DNA of 64,000 bases, taken from assembly GCF_018343795.1 (NCBI RefSeq), contig NZ_CP074346.1:2108001-2172000 (forward strand). The letters are read 5' to 3'. This DNA comes from Phocoenobacter atlanticus subsp. cyclopteri (GTDB lineage: Bacteria > Pseudomonadota > Gammaproteobacteria > Enterobacterales > Pasteurellaceae). This document shows positions 1 through 8,614 of the stretch, one piece after another (positions within the stretch are counted from its first letter, which is position 1; each line of letters begins with the position of its first letter). The position numbers were made by a program, and so were the translations under genes. A model generated the notes under the pieces. That model saw nothing but the letters and a program-made list of their open reading frames with translations, did no database searches and was not told where the DNA came from.

Positions 1-468
1 GAACGCTTAGGGGATTATGAAGGTGATACCGTTGTAGGTAAACATCATCGTGGAGTGCTAGTTACCTTGGTTGATAGGGTAAGTCGAGAAACTAAAATAA
101 AATGTTTACCTAACCGTAAGGCTGAACGAGTTAAAGAAGCTTGTATTGAAATGCTTTTAGGTGAAAATCCATTAAGTATTACCTTTGATAATGGTAAAGA
201 GTTTGCACAACACGAAGAGATTGCAAAGTCATTAAAGACAACGATTTATTTTGCAAAACCATATCACTCTTGGGAGCGTGGAACAAATGAAAATACGAAT
301 GGGCTTATTCGGCAATTTTTACCAAAATCAGCCACTTTAGATAAAGTAACTGATGATGAGATTAAAGCTATTGAAGATAATTTAAACAATAGACCAAGAA
401 AAGTATTAGGCTATCAAACACCTCTTGAGGTAAAATCTAGATTTGGGTGCGTTGCACTTCAAACTTGA
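1..468 (+). CDS. IS30-family transposase, C-terminal part (cut by window edge)
   Basis: The reading frame is open from base 1 to the TGA at 466-468, so the gene starts outside the window. It encodes the DDE catalytic core of an IS30-family transposase. Visible blocks are GDYEGDTVVG, VTLVDRVSRETK, TFDNGKEFA and PYHSWERGTNENTNG, followed by the family ending with RPRKVLGYQTPLEV. These carry the two conserved Asp and the Glu of the active site, so the visible part looks intact. About half of a normal transposase of this family (roughly 300-350 residues) is present. The nearest ATG, at 55, is internal. No chromosomal gene is interrupted on the right side. Whether the left half and both terminal repeats exist cannot be seen here. 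Confidence 0.93.
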   Translation, partial: ERLGDYEGDTVVGKHHRGVLVTLVDRVSRETKIKCLPNRKAERVKEACIEMLLGENPLSITFDNGKEFAQHEEIAKSLKTTIYFAKPYHSWERGTNENTNGLIRQFLPKSATLDKVTDDEIKAIEDNLNNRPRKVLGYQTPLEVKSRFGCVALQT

Positions 469-530
469 ATCCGCCTAGGAATAAATGTAGCAGATAGATC
501 AAATCAAAAATTTACAAATTTAATATTTTA

Positions 531-560
531 TATATAGACAGGGTATGCTCTGTCTATATA
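531..560. repeat. Perfect 11-bp hairpin downstream of the IS element
   Basis: TATATAGACAG at 531-541 is the exact reverse complement of 550-560, with further pairing possible inside the loop. No strong T run follows on the plus strand. The minus-strand side is AT-rich, so it could be a weak terminator or a cruciform near the insertion end. Function is not known. Confidence 0.5.
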
Positions 561-747
561 ACATTCTTATACATCAATGGGTTATTTAAAAATTAATAAA
601 ATATAACGGTCACATCCAGTTCAACATGTACCCTTTTTATGCTTATTTTTTTAATAGTATCTACATAATAATTATTAATTTCTAAAAATCAATAGGTAAA
701 AGTTTGTTGTTGCCCTGGGCTGTATAGTTATTTCAATTGTAAACAAT

Positions 748-775
748 TTGATAAAAATATTTTTTATTGTATAAT
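748..775 (+). promoter_or_regulatory. Predicted sigma-70 promoter of ompA
   Basis: TTGATA at 748-753 and a perfect TATAAT at 770-775 are separated by 16 bases. An inverted repeat, AATTGT-AA-ACAATT at 735-748, abuts the -35 element and could be an operator. Confidence 0.6.
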
Positions 776-887
776 GAAAGCCGTGTTTTGTTTATAATGT
801 GTAGTGTGCAGTATAATAAAGATAACTAAGGAATTTTTATAATAAAATAAAAATCCGCAATATTTTAGTTTTTAAAAGGAAAACAAT

Positions 888-1958
888 ATGAAAAAATCAG
901 TAATTGCATTAGCTATTTCTAGCTTAGCATTAGCAAGCGTTGCTCAAGCAGCTCCACAAGAAAATACTTTCTATGTGGGTGCAAAAGCAGGTTGGTCATC
1001 ATTTCATGATGGTTTAAACCAATTAGATGTGCCACCTAATGGTATTCACAAAAACTCAGTAGCCTATGGTGTTTTTGGTGGCTATCAAATTTTTAATAAT
1101 GGTAAATTTGGTTTAGCGACTGAATTAGCATACGATGATTTTGGTTCTGCAAAATTACGTAACACTAAAGGAAATAAAACTGAAAGTGTTGCAAAAATTA
1201 AAAACCGTGGTCCTGTTTTAAGCTTAAAAGGTAGCTATCAGGTTCTTAACGGTTTAGATGTTTATGGTCGTGTTGGTGCTGCATTAGTACGTACAGACTA
1301 TAACTTTAAAGATAACCTGTTTATGGGCAAAGCTCAACCAAGTCAACGCTCAAACCGAGTTTCAGCAGTATTTGCTACTGGTTTAGAATATAGCTTACCT
1401 TCATTACCACAGTTAGCGACTCGTTTAGAATATCAATGGGTTAACAATGTTGGTAAATTAAAAGATGGTGACGGTAGCCGTATAGATTTCCGTCCAGATA
1501 TCGGTTCAGTTAGCTTAGGTATTTCTTACCGTTTTGGTCAAGTTCAAGCACCTAAAGTGGTAACTAAAAACTTTGCATTTAGCTCAGATGTATTGTTTGC
1601 ATTTAGTAAAGCAAGCTTAAAACCTGCAGCAACTGAAGTGTTAGATTCAGCAAATGCTGAAATCAATGCATTAGGTTTAGAAACTCCAGCAGTTAAAGTA
1701 AGTGGTTATGCTGACCGTATTGGTTCTGAAAAATCTAATATGCATTTATCACAACGTCGTGCTGAAACAGTAGCAAACTACTTAGTATCTAAAGGTGTTC
1801 AACCTGCAAATATTACAGCAGTTGGTTATGGTGAAACAAACCCAGCAACTGGTAATACTTGTGATAAAGTAAAAGGTCGTAAAGCATTAATTTCTTGTTT
1901 AGCACCTGATCGTCGTGTTGAAGTTCGAGTTCAAGGCGTTAAAAAAATTACTATGTAA
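888..1958 (+). CDS. ompA: OmpA-family outer membrane porin (P5-like)
   Basis: A 356-residue major outer membrane protein. Residues 1-21 are a signal peptide ending AQA before APQEN. Residues about 22-220 form an eight-stranded barrel with alternating aromatic strands, for example FYVGAKAGW and VSLGISYRFG. Residues about 230-350 form the periplasmic OmpA domain that binds peptidoglycan, with the block VSGYADRIGSEKSNMHLSQRR. Two cysteines near the C terminus (TCDKVKGRKALISCLAPDRR) match the disulfide pair usual in OmpA. The gene is alone, with a strong promoter, an AAGGA-type ribosome site and a bidirectional terminator behind it. In Pasteurellaceae this protein is also called P5 and acts in adhesion and serum survival; that role is family knowledge. 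Confidence 0.96.
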   Translation: MKKSVIALAISSLALASVAQAAPQENTFYVGAKAGWSSFHDGLNQLDVPPNGIHKNSVAYGVFGGYQIFNNGKFGLATELAYDDFGSAKLRNTKGNKTESVAKIKNRGPVLSLKGSYQVLNGLDVYGRVGAALVRTDYNFKDNLFMGKAQPSQRSNRVSAVFATGLEYSLPSLPQLATRLEYQWVNNVGKLKDGDGSRIDFRPDIGSVSLGISYRFGQVQAPKVVTKNFAFSSDVLFAFSKASLKPAATEVLDSANAEINALGLETPAVKVSGYADRIGSEKSNMHLSQRRAETVANYLVSKGVQPANITAVGYGETNPATGNTCDKVKGRKALISCLAPDRRVEVRVQGVKKITM

Positions 1959-1978
1959 TTAGTATTTTTAAGAATAAC

Positions 1979-2006
1979 AAAAAAGCCCATATTAGTGGGC
2001 TTTTTT
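1979..2006. terminator. Bidirectional terminator between ompA and menB
   Basis: AAAAAAGCCCA at 1979-1989 pairs with TGGGCTTTTTT at 1996-2006, with a 6-base loop. Both genes converge on it. Confidence 0.9.
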
Positions 2007-2030
2007 ATTGGTAGTAACAAACTATTAAAT

Positions 2031-2888
2031 TTAAGGGTTACGTTTAAATTTATTAAAGTCGGGTTGACGTTTTTCATTAAATGCATTACGCCCTTCTTGT
2101 CCTTCTTCTGTCATATAAAATAACATCGTGGCATTGCCGGCAAGTTCTTGTAAGCCAGATTGACCATCACAGTCTGCATTTAGAGCTGCTTTTAAGCAAC
2201 GTAACGCAATTGGACTGTTACGTAGTATTTCACGACACCATTTTACGGTTTCTTTTTCCAATTCGCTATACGGAACAACAGTATTGACTAATCCCATTTC
2301 TAATGCTTCTTGTGCATTATATTGACGACATAAAAACCAAATTTCACGGGCTTTTTTCTGCCCAACAATACGAGCCATATAGCTAGCTCCCCAGCCACCA
2401 TCGAATGACCCTACTTTTGGTCCCGTTTGACCGAAAATAGCATTTTCTGCTGCAATAGTTAGATCACACATCATATGTAATACGTGACCGCCTCCAATAG
2501 AATAGCCAGCAACCATTGCAACAACTGGTTTTGGACAAGTACGAATATCACGTTGGAAATCAAGTACGTTTAAATGATGCACACCACTATCATCTTTGTA
2601 GCCACCGTAGTCTCCACGTACTTTTTGATCACCACCTGAACAGAATGCTTTTTCACCTTGACCAGTGAGTATGATCACTCCTATTTTTTCATCAAAGCGG
2701 GCATCTGCAAAAGCTTGAATCATCTCTTTGACCGTTTGTGGTCGAAAAGCATTACGGACTTCAGGACGGTTAATCGTAATTTTGGCAATTCCATCCGTTG
2801 ATTTGTGATATAAAATATCAGTATAGTTTTTACTATAATCTTGCCACTCTATTGGTGCATAAAGTACATCATCATTTGGATTTTGCAT
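2031..2888 (-). CDS. menB: 1,4-dihydroxy-2-naphthoyl-CoA synthase
   Basis: MenB closes the second ring of menaquinone by converting o-succinylbenzoyl-CoA to DHNA-CoA. The 285-residue length equals the usual size. It is a crotonase-fold protein with the oxyanion-hole region [16 protein letters not shown] near residue 85, the block [25 protein letters not shown] split by the fold, and the MenB-specific [15 protein letters not shown]. The ATG at 2888 is preceded by AAGGAAT. No other men genes are adjacent, so the pathway genes must lie elsewhere. Its presence implies anaerobic respiration with menaquinone. Confidence 0.97.
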   Translation of the reverse strand: MQNPNDDVLYAPIEWQDYSKNYTDILYHKSTDGIAKITINRPEVRNAFRPQTVKEMIQAFADARFDEKIGVIILTGQGEKAFCSGGDQKVRGDYGGYKDDSGVHHLNVLDFQRDIRTCPKPVVAMVAGYSIGGGHVLHMMCDLTIAAENAIFGQTGPKVGSFDGGWGASYMARIVGQKKAREIWFLCRQYNAQEALEMGLVNTVVPYSELEKETVKWCREILRNSPIALRCLKAALNADCDGQSGLQELAGNATMLFYMTEEGQEGRNAFNEKRQPDFNKFKRNP

Positions 2889-3133
2889 AATTATTCCTTA
2901 TTTTGTTAAAAGTGAAAGAATTATAACGGAATTTTTCTTTTTTAACGATAGTCTAAATAATAAGGGATTTTATCTATAAAAGAATTATATATCTAATAAA
3001 AGCGGCGTTAAATTAAATGATATTCATCTTATTGGCAATATTTGGGTAATTTTAGTAAATATAATTGCATTTTGATTATTTTTATTTAAAATAAAATAAC
3101 TAAGTTAAAGAATAATCAATTTGGAGATAAAAA

Positions 3134-4717
3134 ATGTGTGGTTTTGTATATTCATCAGCAAAAGAGATGAGTGAAGTATTTAAGAAAAGTTATGATTCAA
3201 CTTTCCATCGTGGTCCTGATCATCAAAGTATCAGTGTTGATGATGGAGGAATTTGGGGATTTCACCGTTTATCTATTATGGATATGACCAATAATGGTAA
3301 CCAGCCATTTGAACATAATGGTGTAAAATTAATGTGTAATGGTGAAATATATAACTTTGAATATTTAACTGAAATTTTAAAAGATACCTATAATTTCCAT
3401 TCACACAGTGACTGTGAAGTATTAATTCCACTTTATGAACACGTAGGCATTGATGTAATGATGAAAATGCTTGATGCTGAATTTGCACTGGTAATGTTTG
3501 ATCATAAAACAGGTGAAGTTATGGCTGGTCGTGATCCTATGGGTATCCGTCCACTATTTTATGGTTACGATAAAGAAACAGGTGCGATTGCTTTTGCGTC
3601 AGAAGCGAAGGGTTTAATTTCATTTTGTCGTGATGTTGTGCCATTCCCTCCAGGTCATTATTATAAAGCGGGTAAGTTTGTTTGTTATAACGATATTGCT
3701 GATCCAAAAGTGATTATCGATCAAGATGTTGAAACTATTGCAAAAAATTTAAAAGAAAAATTAGAAGCAGCGGTAATTAAGCGTTTACACGCCGATGCAC
3801 CATTAGGCTTTTTATTAAGTGGCGGATTAGATTCATCATTAGTTTGTGCGATTGCTCAAAAACATTTAGATAAACCAATTCGTACCTTTGCTGTAGGAAT
3901 GGAAACGGATCCTATTGATTTAAAATATGCTAAAGAAGTGGCTGATTTTTTAGGTTGTGAACATACTGAAGTGATTATGACTAAAGAAGATGTGTTAGAA
4001 GCATTAGAAACAGTAATTTGGCACTTGGAAACTTGGGATATTACGACAGTTCGTGCAAGTATGGGAATGTACTTGATTTGTAAATATATCCGTGAAAATA
4101 CCGATCTTAAAGTGCTTTTAACGGGCGAAGTAAGTGATGAAATTTTTGGTTATAAATATACCGATTTTGCTCCAACACCAGCAGAATTCCAAAAAGAGTC
4201 ACAAAAACGTATCCGCGAATTATATATGTACGATGTATTACGTGCGGACCGCTGCTTATCAGCAAACTCAATTGAGGCTCGTGTACCATTTAGTGATATT
4301 GATTTTGTAGATTATGCAATGAGTATCAACCCTGAACGTAAAATGAATAAATACGGTAAAGGGAAATACTTATTACGCCGAGCATTTGAGGGTTTAGATT
4401 ATTTACCAGATAGTATTTTATACCGTGAAAAAGCCGCATTTTCCGATGCTGTTGGTCACTCAATGGTGGATCATTTAAAAGAATTTGCAGAAAGTAAATA
4501 TTCTGATGAAGATCTAGAAAATGCTAAACAAAAATATTTACACGGCACACCATTTACCAAAGAAAGCTTGCTTTATCGTGATATTTTTGAAAAGTTTTAT
4601 CCAGATCAAGCAGAGTGGATTAAAGATTTCTGGATGCCGAATAAAGAGTGGGAAGGCTGTAATGTCAACGATCCATCAGCACGAGTTCTTAAAAATTATG
4701 GAGATAGTGGCAAGTAA
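3134..4717 (+). CDS. asnB: Asparagine synthase B (glutamine-hydrolysing)
   Basis: This 527-residue enzyme makes asparagine from aspartate, ATP and glutamine. Cys2 after the initiator Met is the N-terminal nucleophile of the glutaminase domain, followed by HRGPD and NGEIYNFE. The synthetase domain starts near residue 205 with the pyrophosphate loop LLSGGLDSS (about 229-237). Residues 330-336 read TGEVSDE, where most AsnB proteins have a glycine at position 333 (SGEGSDE). The protein is slightly shorter than the 554-residue E. coli enzyme and lacks its C-terminal extension. The TAA stop at 4715-4717 overlaps a USS core (4716-4722). The gene is monocistronic and ends at a strong terminator. Confidence 0.93.
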   Translation: MCGFVYSSAKEMSEVFKKSYDSTFHRGPDHQSISVDDGGIWGFHRLSIMDMTNNGNQPFEHNGVKLMCNGEIYNFEYLTEILKDTYNFHSHSDCEVLIPLYEHVGIDVMMKMLDAEFALVMFDHKTGEVMAGRDPMGIRPLFYGYDKETGAIAFASEAKGLISFCRDVVPFPPGHYYKAGKFVCYNDIADPKVIIDQDVETIAKNLKEKLEAAVIKRLHADAPLGFLLSGGLDSSLVCAIAQKHLDKPIRTFAVGMETDPIDLKYAKEVADFLGCEHTEVIMTKEDVLEALETVIWHLETWDITTVRASMGMYLICKYIRENTDLKVLLTGEVSDEIFGYKYTDFAPTPAEFQKESQKRIRELYMYDVLRADRCLSANSIEARVPFSDIDFVDYAMSINPERKMNKYGKGKYLLRRAFEGLDYLPDSILYREKAAFSDAVGHSMVDHLKEFAESKYSDEDLENAKQKYLHGTPFTKESLLYRDIFEKFYPDQAEWIKDFWMPNKEWEGCNVNDPSARVLKNYGDSGK

Positions 4718-4743
4718 GCGGTTAGATTTTTATTAAAATTTAC

Positions 4744-4778
4744 AAAAAAGTGAGCATCTGAATGTTGCTCACTTTTTT
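4744..4778. terminator. Bidirectional terminator between asnB and the SulP gene
   Basis: AAAAAAGTGAGCA at 4744-4756 pairs perfectly with 4766-4778. The gene pair is convergent. Confidence 0.9.
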
Positions 4779-4810
4779 AGTTGTAAATTTTTGGATATTT
4801 TTTCAAATTA

Positions 4811-6124
4811 TCAATCGTGTTTAACCAATAATTTATTCAAATCAGGTAAACTATTATTGGTTAATTTTTGAATAATATAGAATAAAATTGTTGCTCCAAT
4901 TGCGGCAACACTCAAATTCACAAAGAGTGTGACTAATACGGTTAATACAATTAATGGTACATCTTTCTTAGAAAGTAATGCTTTTCGCCCTAATAATAAT
5001 TTGCCAATTTCTCGTGCAACTGTTCTATCAAATACATCGTAACCGACTTTAAACAGCACTCCTATAAATACCGCTTTTGGAATAAGGCTGATCCAATCAA
5101 GGAAAACAAAAATTTCCACAATCACAAAAACACCCACTAAAATCCCCGCAAATCTTGATGTTGCTCCTTCTTTTAAAATTAGTACAGAACGAATAGTTGC
5201 CTGAGCACCTGGTAAGCCACCAAGTAAGGCAGCCGCTGCATTTGCTAAACCTTGAGCCGCAAGCTCACGATTACGTTGAGTATCTTCACCACTGATTTTA
5301 TCCATTACCAAAGCCGTCATTAAGGTATCTAGATAACATAATAATGCTAGCTGAAATGCTAAAGGAAGTGCAAATATCAACAATTCAAAAGACATATGTG
5401 TTGGAACTTGAGCCTGCACCCATTCACTGATAGAGACTGAAAGTACACTGCTATCTATATTAATAGTTTCAATCGGAATATTAAATAAATGTACAACCAG
5501 AGTGCTAATTATAATTGCCATTAATGTGGCAGGGAAAAAAGCTAAAATTCGACGGAAAGTTTTATTTTTTGTTTTAGGAAAAAGAAGAATAATAGCCAGA
5601 GTTAATAGTGCAATTAAGCTATTAAGTAGAGCCGTTTTATTAAACACCCAAAGACCATCAATGACAAATAATTGTTCTATTTGTCCAATCCAAATTAGCA
5701 CAGCAATTCCAGACATAAAACCTGAAATAACACTATTTGGAATCCATTTAATTAAATTACCTGCACGAAACAATGCGGCAAACCCTAACATAAAACCGCT
5801 TAAAATAACGGTAAAATTAAAAATTTGATTAACGGTCATCCCTTCAAGTTGGTTTGCACTTAATTGTTGTGCAGAAACTAAAACTGCAATTGCCACCGCT
5901 GACATTGGTGCAGTAGGTCCTGAACATTGAATTCTTGTTCCACCAAATAAAGATGTCACAAAGGCAATCACACCGGCGGCGATCATACCTGATAATGCCC
6001 CACGTCCTGATAATAAGCCAAAAGACGCACCTAAACTCAAGGCAACAAAACTCACGACTAATGCTGCCATTATATTGGTATATAAATTAGAAATTGAAAA
6101 ATTGCTTTTAGATGAAGAAATCAT
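4811..6124 (-). CDS. SulP-family inorganic anion transporter lacking a STAS domain
   Basis: A 437-residue, very hydrophobic protein with about 12-14 predicted membrane segments. The blocks FGGTRIQCSGPTAPMSAV, GFMSGIAVLIWIGQ and LLGGLPGAQATIRS match the SulP transporter core; members carry sulfate, bicarbonate or other anions, often with sodium or protons. Typical SulP proteins end in a cytoplasmic STAS domain of about 100 residues. Here the protein stops at LNKLLVKHD, straight after the last membrane segment, so that domain is absent. No neighbouring STAS or carbonic anhydrase gene is visible to hint at the substrate. The ion carried is not predictable from sequence. Confidence 0.85.
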   Translation of the reverse strand: MISSSKSNFSISNLYTNIMAALVVSFVALSLGASFGLLSGRGALSGMIAAGVIAFVTSLFGGTRIQCSGPTAPMSAVAIAVLVSAQQLSANQLEGMTVNQIFNFTVILSGFMLGFAALFRAGNLIKWIPNSVISGFMSGIAVLIWIGQIEQLFVIDGLWVFNKTALLNSLIALLTLAIILLFPKTKNKTFRRILAFFPATLMAIIISTLVVHLFNIPIETINIDSSVLSVSISEWVQAQVPTHMSFELLIFALPLAFQLALLCYLDTLMTALVMDKISGEDTQRNRELAAQGLANAAAALLGGLPGAQATIRSVLILKEGATSRFAGILVGVFVIVEIFVFLDWISLIPKAVFIGVLFKVGYDVFDRTVAREIGKLLLGRKALLSKKDVPLIVLTVLVTLFVNLSVAAIGATILFYIIQKLTNNSLPDLNKLLVKHD

Positions 6125-6262
6125 AATAGTAAAGTTATCAAGTAATTATAAAGGGGTGAAAAAATAAAAATTTAATCACAAAATGATCGGGTATTATACG
6201 CCTAAAAAAAGGGAAAAAAAGTAAAAATAATGAAAACCCAGTAAAAAATAATTGCAAATTTT

Positions 6263-6292
6263 TTGCAACATCTTACCGCTTTGATCTATAAT
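6263..6292 (+). promoter_or_regulatory. Predicted uvrD promoter
   Basis: TTGCAA at 6263-6268 and a perfect TATAAT at 6287-6292 are separated by 18 bases. The predicted start lies near 6299, just before the LexA box. A USS core sits in the spacer at 6275-6281. Confidence 0.55.
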
Positions 6293-6304
6293 GCCAAACA
6301 ATTA

Positions 6305-6320
6305 CTGTATAAAAAAACAG
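6305..6320 (+). promoter_or_regulatory. LexA (SOS) box upstream of uvrD
   Basis: CTGTATAAAAAAACAG fits the LexA consensus CTGT-N8-ACAG exactly, with an AT-rich centre. It lies 39 bases before the uvrD ATG and just downstream of the predicted start site. That is the arrangement expected for SOS repression of helicase II. Confidence 0.85.
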
Positions 6321-6358
6321 ATGCAAAATAACAAATATAAAAAAATTTGAGGTAAAGG

Positions 6359-8545
6359 ATGGATTTTTCATTATTATTAGATGGACTGAATGAAAAGCAA
6401 CGTGAAGCAGTCGCTGCCCCTGTGGGTAACTATTTAGTACTTGCAGGAGCTGGCAGTGGTAAAACACGAGTTTTAACCCATCGTATTGCGTGGCTGATTG
6501 GCGTTGAAAATATTCCTGAATCCAATATTCTTGCTGTTACTTTTACCAACAAAGCAGCGACAGAAATGCGTCATCGTATTGAGCATACGCTTTCATCCTC
6601 TAATCATCGTCTATTTGGAATGTGGGTTGGTACATTTCATAGTATTGCAAACCGTTTACTACGCTCTCATTATTTGGATGCCAATCTTCCGCAAGATTTT
6701 CAGATTATGGATTCAGAAGATCAACATCGCTTAATTAAACGTTTACTCAAATTACATCATATTGATGAGAAAAACTTCCCCCCAAAACAAGTGATGTGGT
6801 ACATCAATGGTAAAAAAGATAAAGGGTTACGCCCGCATCAAATCGATCATCAAAATGATAGCAATGAAAAAAGACTGATAAAAATTTATCAAATTTATCA
6901 AGATGCCTGTAATCGTGCGGGTTTGTTAGATTTTGCTGAATTATTAATTCGAGCTTATGAATTATTTAAAGATAAGCCTCTGATTTTAAAACGTTATCAA
7001 GAACGCTTTCCACATATCTTGATTGACGAATTTCAAGATACCAACCACATTCAATATTGTTGGATTAGGCTATTAGCAGGACAATCTGGCAATGTCATTG
7101 TGGTTGGCGATGATGATCAATCTATCTATGGTTGGCGAGGAGCAGAAGTTGAAAATATTCAACGCTTTTTAGAGGATTATCCTAATTCACAAACAATTCG
7201 TCTTGAGCAGAATTACCGTTCTACGGGGCATATATTACATAGTGCGAATGCCCTTATTTCAAATAATAAAAACCGACTAGGAAAAGATTTATGGACAGAT
7301 AGCGGCAACGGTGATCCTGTTGAAATTTATGAAGCCTTTAATGAGTTAGATGAAGCCCGTTATGTTGCTTCACAAATAAAACAATGGTGTAAAAATGACG
7401 GCGAATTAAATGAATGTGCCATTCTTTATCGTAGCAATAGCCAATCTCGTGTGATGGAAGAAGCCTTAATTCAAACGGATATTCCTTATCGTATTTATGG
7501 TGGAATGCGATTTTTTGAACGCCAAGAAATTAAAGATGCACTGGCATACTTACGTTTAATATCCAATCGACAAGATGATGCTGCTTTTGAACGTGTCGTG
7601 AACACGCCAACAAGAGGGATTGGGGATCGTACCCTAGATATTTTGCGACAACTGACTCGTACTCGTCAAATTACACTGTGGCAAGCTGTACAGGTCGCCG
7701 TACAAGAAGAGCAACTTTCAGGACGTGCTGCTAATGCTTTATTACGCTTTACTGAATTGATCAATACCATCGATATTGAAACCTCAGAAATGCCCCTTTT
7801 TGAGCAAACCGAATTTGTCATCAACCGCTCAGGTTTATTAGATATGTATCAAAAAGAGAAAGGTGAAAAAGGTGAGGCTCGTATTGAAAACTTAGGGGAA
7901 TTAGTCACTGCAACACGTCAATTTACTAAACCTGATGAAGCGGAAGATATGACAGATTTAACCGCATTTCTTACTCACGCCTCATTGGAAGCGGGAGAGT
8001 CTCAAGCTTCACCTCATCAAGATTATGTTGAATTAATGACATTACATTCAGCCAAAGGCTTGGAATTCCCACGTGTATTTATCGTAGGTGTAGAAGAAGG
8101 TATTTTTCCAAGTGGACGAAGTTTTGAAGAAGATCGTTTGCAGGAGGAACGCCGTTTGGCTTATGTTGGCATTACTCGAGCCAAGAAAAAACTCACCTTA
8201 AGTTATGCTGAAAATCGCCGTTTATATGGTAAAGAAGAACGTCATATTCCATCACGTTTTATTTCAGAACTACCAGAACAACATATTCAAGTGGTGCGTT
8301 TACGTGGCACAATCAACCGCCCTGCAAATTTTGTAAAAAGTTCACAACATCGTACCGCTTCCTCCTCTTCAATATCACAAGATACAGGTTGGCAAATGGG
8401 TCAAAAAGTTCAACATAGTAAATTTGGGCAGGGGACTATTATTAATGTAGAAGGATCTGGTGAACAGACACGTTTACAAATTGCCTTTGTTCAAAATGGC
8501 ATTAAGTGGTTAGTGGCTAAAATGGCGAAGCTAGAAAAAGTGTAA
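6359..8545 (+). CDS. uvrD: DNA helicase II
   Basis: UvrD is a 3'-5' superfamily 1 helicase for nucleotide excision repair and mismatch repair. It has 728 residues, the usual size. Motifs in order: Walker A LAGAGSGKT near residue 29, VGTFHSIANRLLR (Ib), DEFQDTN (II) near 224, VVGDDDQSIYGWRGA (III), QNYRST (IV), TLHSAKGLEFPRVFIVG (V) and YVGITRAKK (VI). A C-terminal Tudor-like segment (WQMGQKVQHSKFGQGTI) matches the RNA polymerase-binding tail of UvrD/PcrA. The ATG at 6359 follows GAGGTAAAGG. The LexA box suggests induction by DNA damage. Confidence 0.97.
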   Translation: MDFSLLLDGLNEKQREAVAAPVGNYLVLAGAGSGKTRVLTHRIAWLIGVENIPESNILAVTFTNKAATEMRHRIEHTLSSSNHRLFGMWVGTFHSIANRLLRSHYLDANLPQDFQIMDSEDQHRLIKRLLKLHHIDEKNFPPKQVMWYINGKKDKGLRPHQIDHQNDSNEKRLIKIYQIYQDACNRAGLLDFAELLIRAYELFKDKPLILKRYQERFPHILIDEFQDTNHIQYCWIRLLAGQSGNVIVVGDDDQSIYGWRGAEVENIQRFLEDYPNSQTIRLEQNYRSTGHILHSANALISNNKNRLGKDLWTDSGNGDPVEIYEAFNELDEARYVASQIKQWCKNDGELNECAILYRSNSQSRVMEEALIQTDIPYRIYGGMRFFERQEIKDALAYLRLISNRQDDAAFERVVNTPTRGIGDRTLDILRQLTRTRQITLWQAVQVAVQEEQLSGRAANALLRFTELINTIDIETSEMPLFEQTEFVINRSGLLDMYQKEKGEKGEARIENLGELVTATRQFTKPDEAEDMTDLTAFLTHASLEAGESQASPHQDYVELMTLHSAKGLEFPRVFIVGVEEGIFPSGRSFEEDRLQEERRLAYVGITRAKKKLTLSYAENRRLYGKEERHIPSRFISELPEQHIQVVRLRGTINRPANFVKSSQHRTASSSSISQDTGWQMGQKVQHSKFGQGTIINVEGSGEQTRLQIAFVQNGIKWLVAKMAKLEKV

Positions 8546-8564
8546 GGCGAAGGTAAAAAATAAC

Positions 8565-8595
8565 AAAGGACATTAATTATTTTATAATGTCCTTT
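8565..8595. terminator. Bidirectional terminator between uvrD and rpoD
   Basis: AAAGGACATTA at 8565-8575 pairs with 8585-8595 and is followed by a T-rich run on both sides. Confidence 0.88.
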
Positions 8596-8614
8596 ATTTT
8601 TACTTTATTAATCA

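Larger units (their letters stand above)
469..887. other. AT-rich spacer between IS30 element and ompA
   Basis: No convincing gene in this 419-base stretch. It holds the right end of the insertion sequence just after the transposase stop, a hairpin at 531-560, a short inverted repeat AATTGT-AA-ACAATT at 735-748, and the ompA promoter and leader. The leader from the predicted start site to the ompA ATG is about 105 bases, which is long and could carry post-transcriptional control, as ompA leaders do in enterobacteria. Confidence 0.6.
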
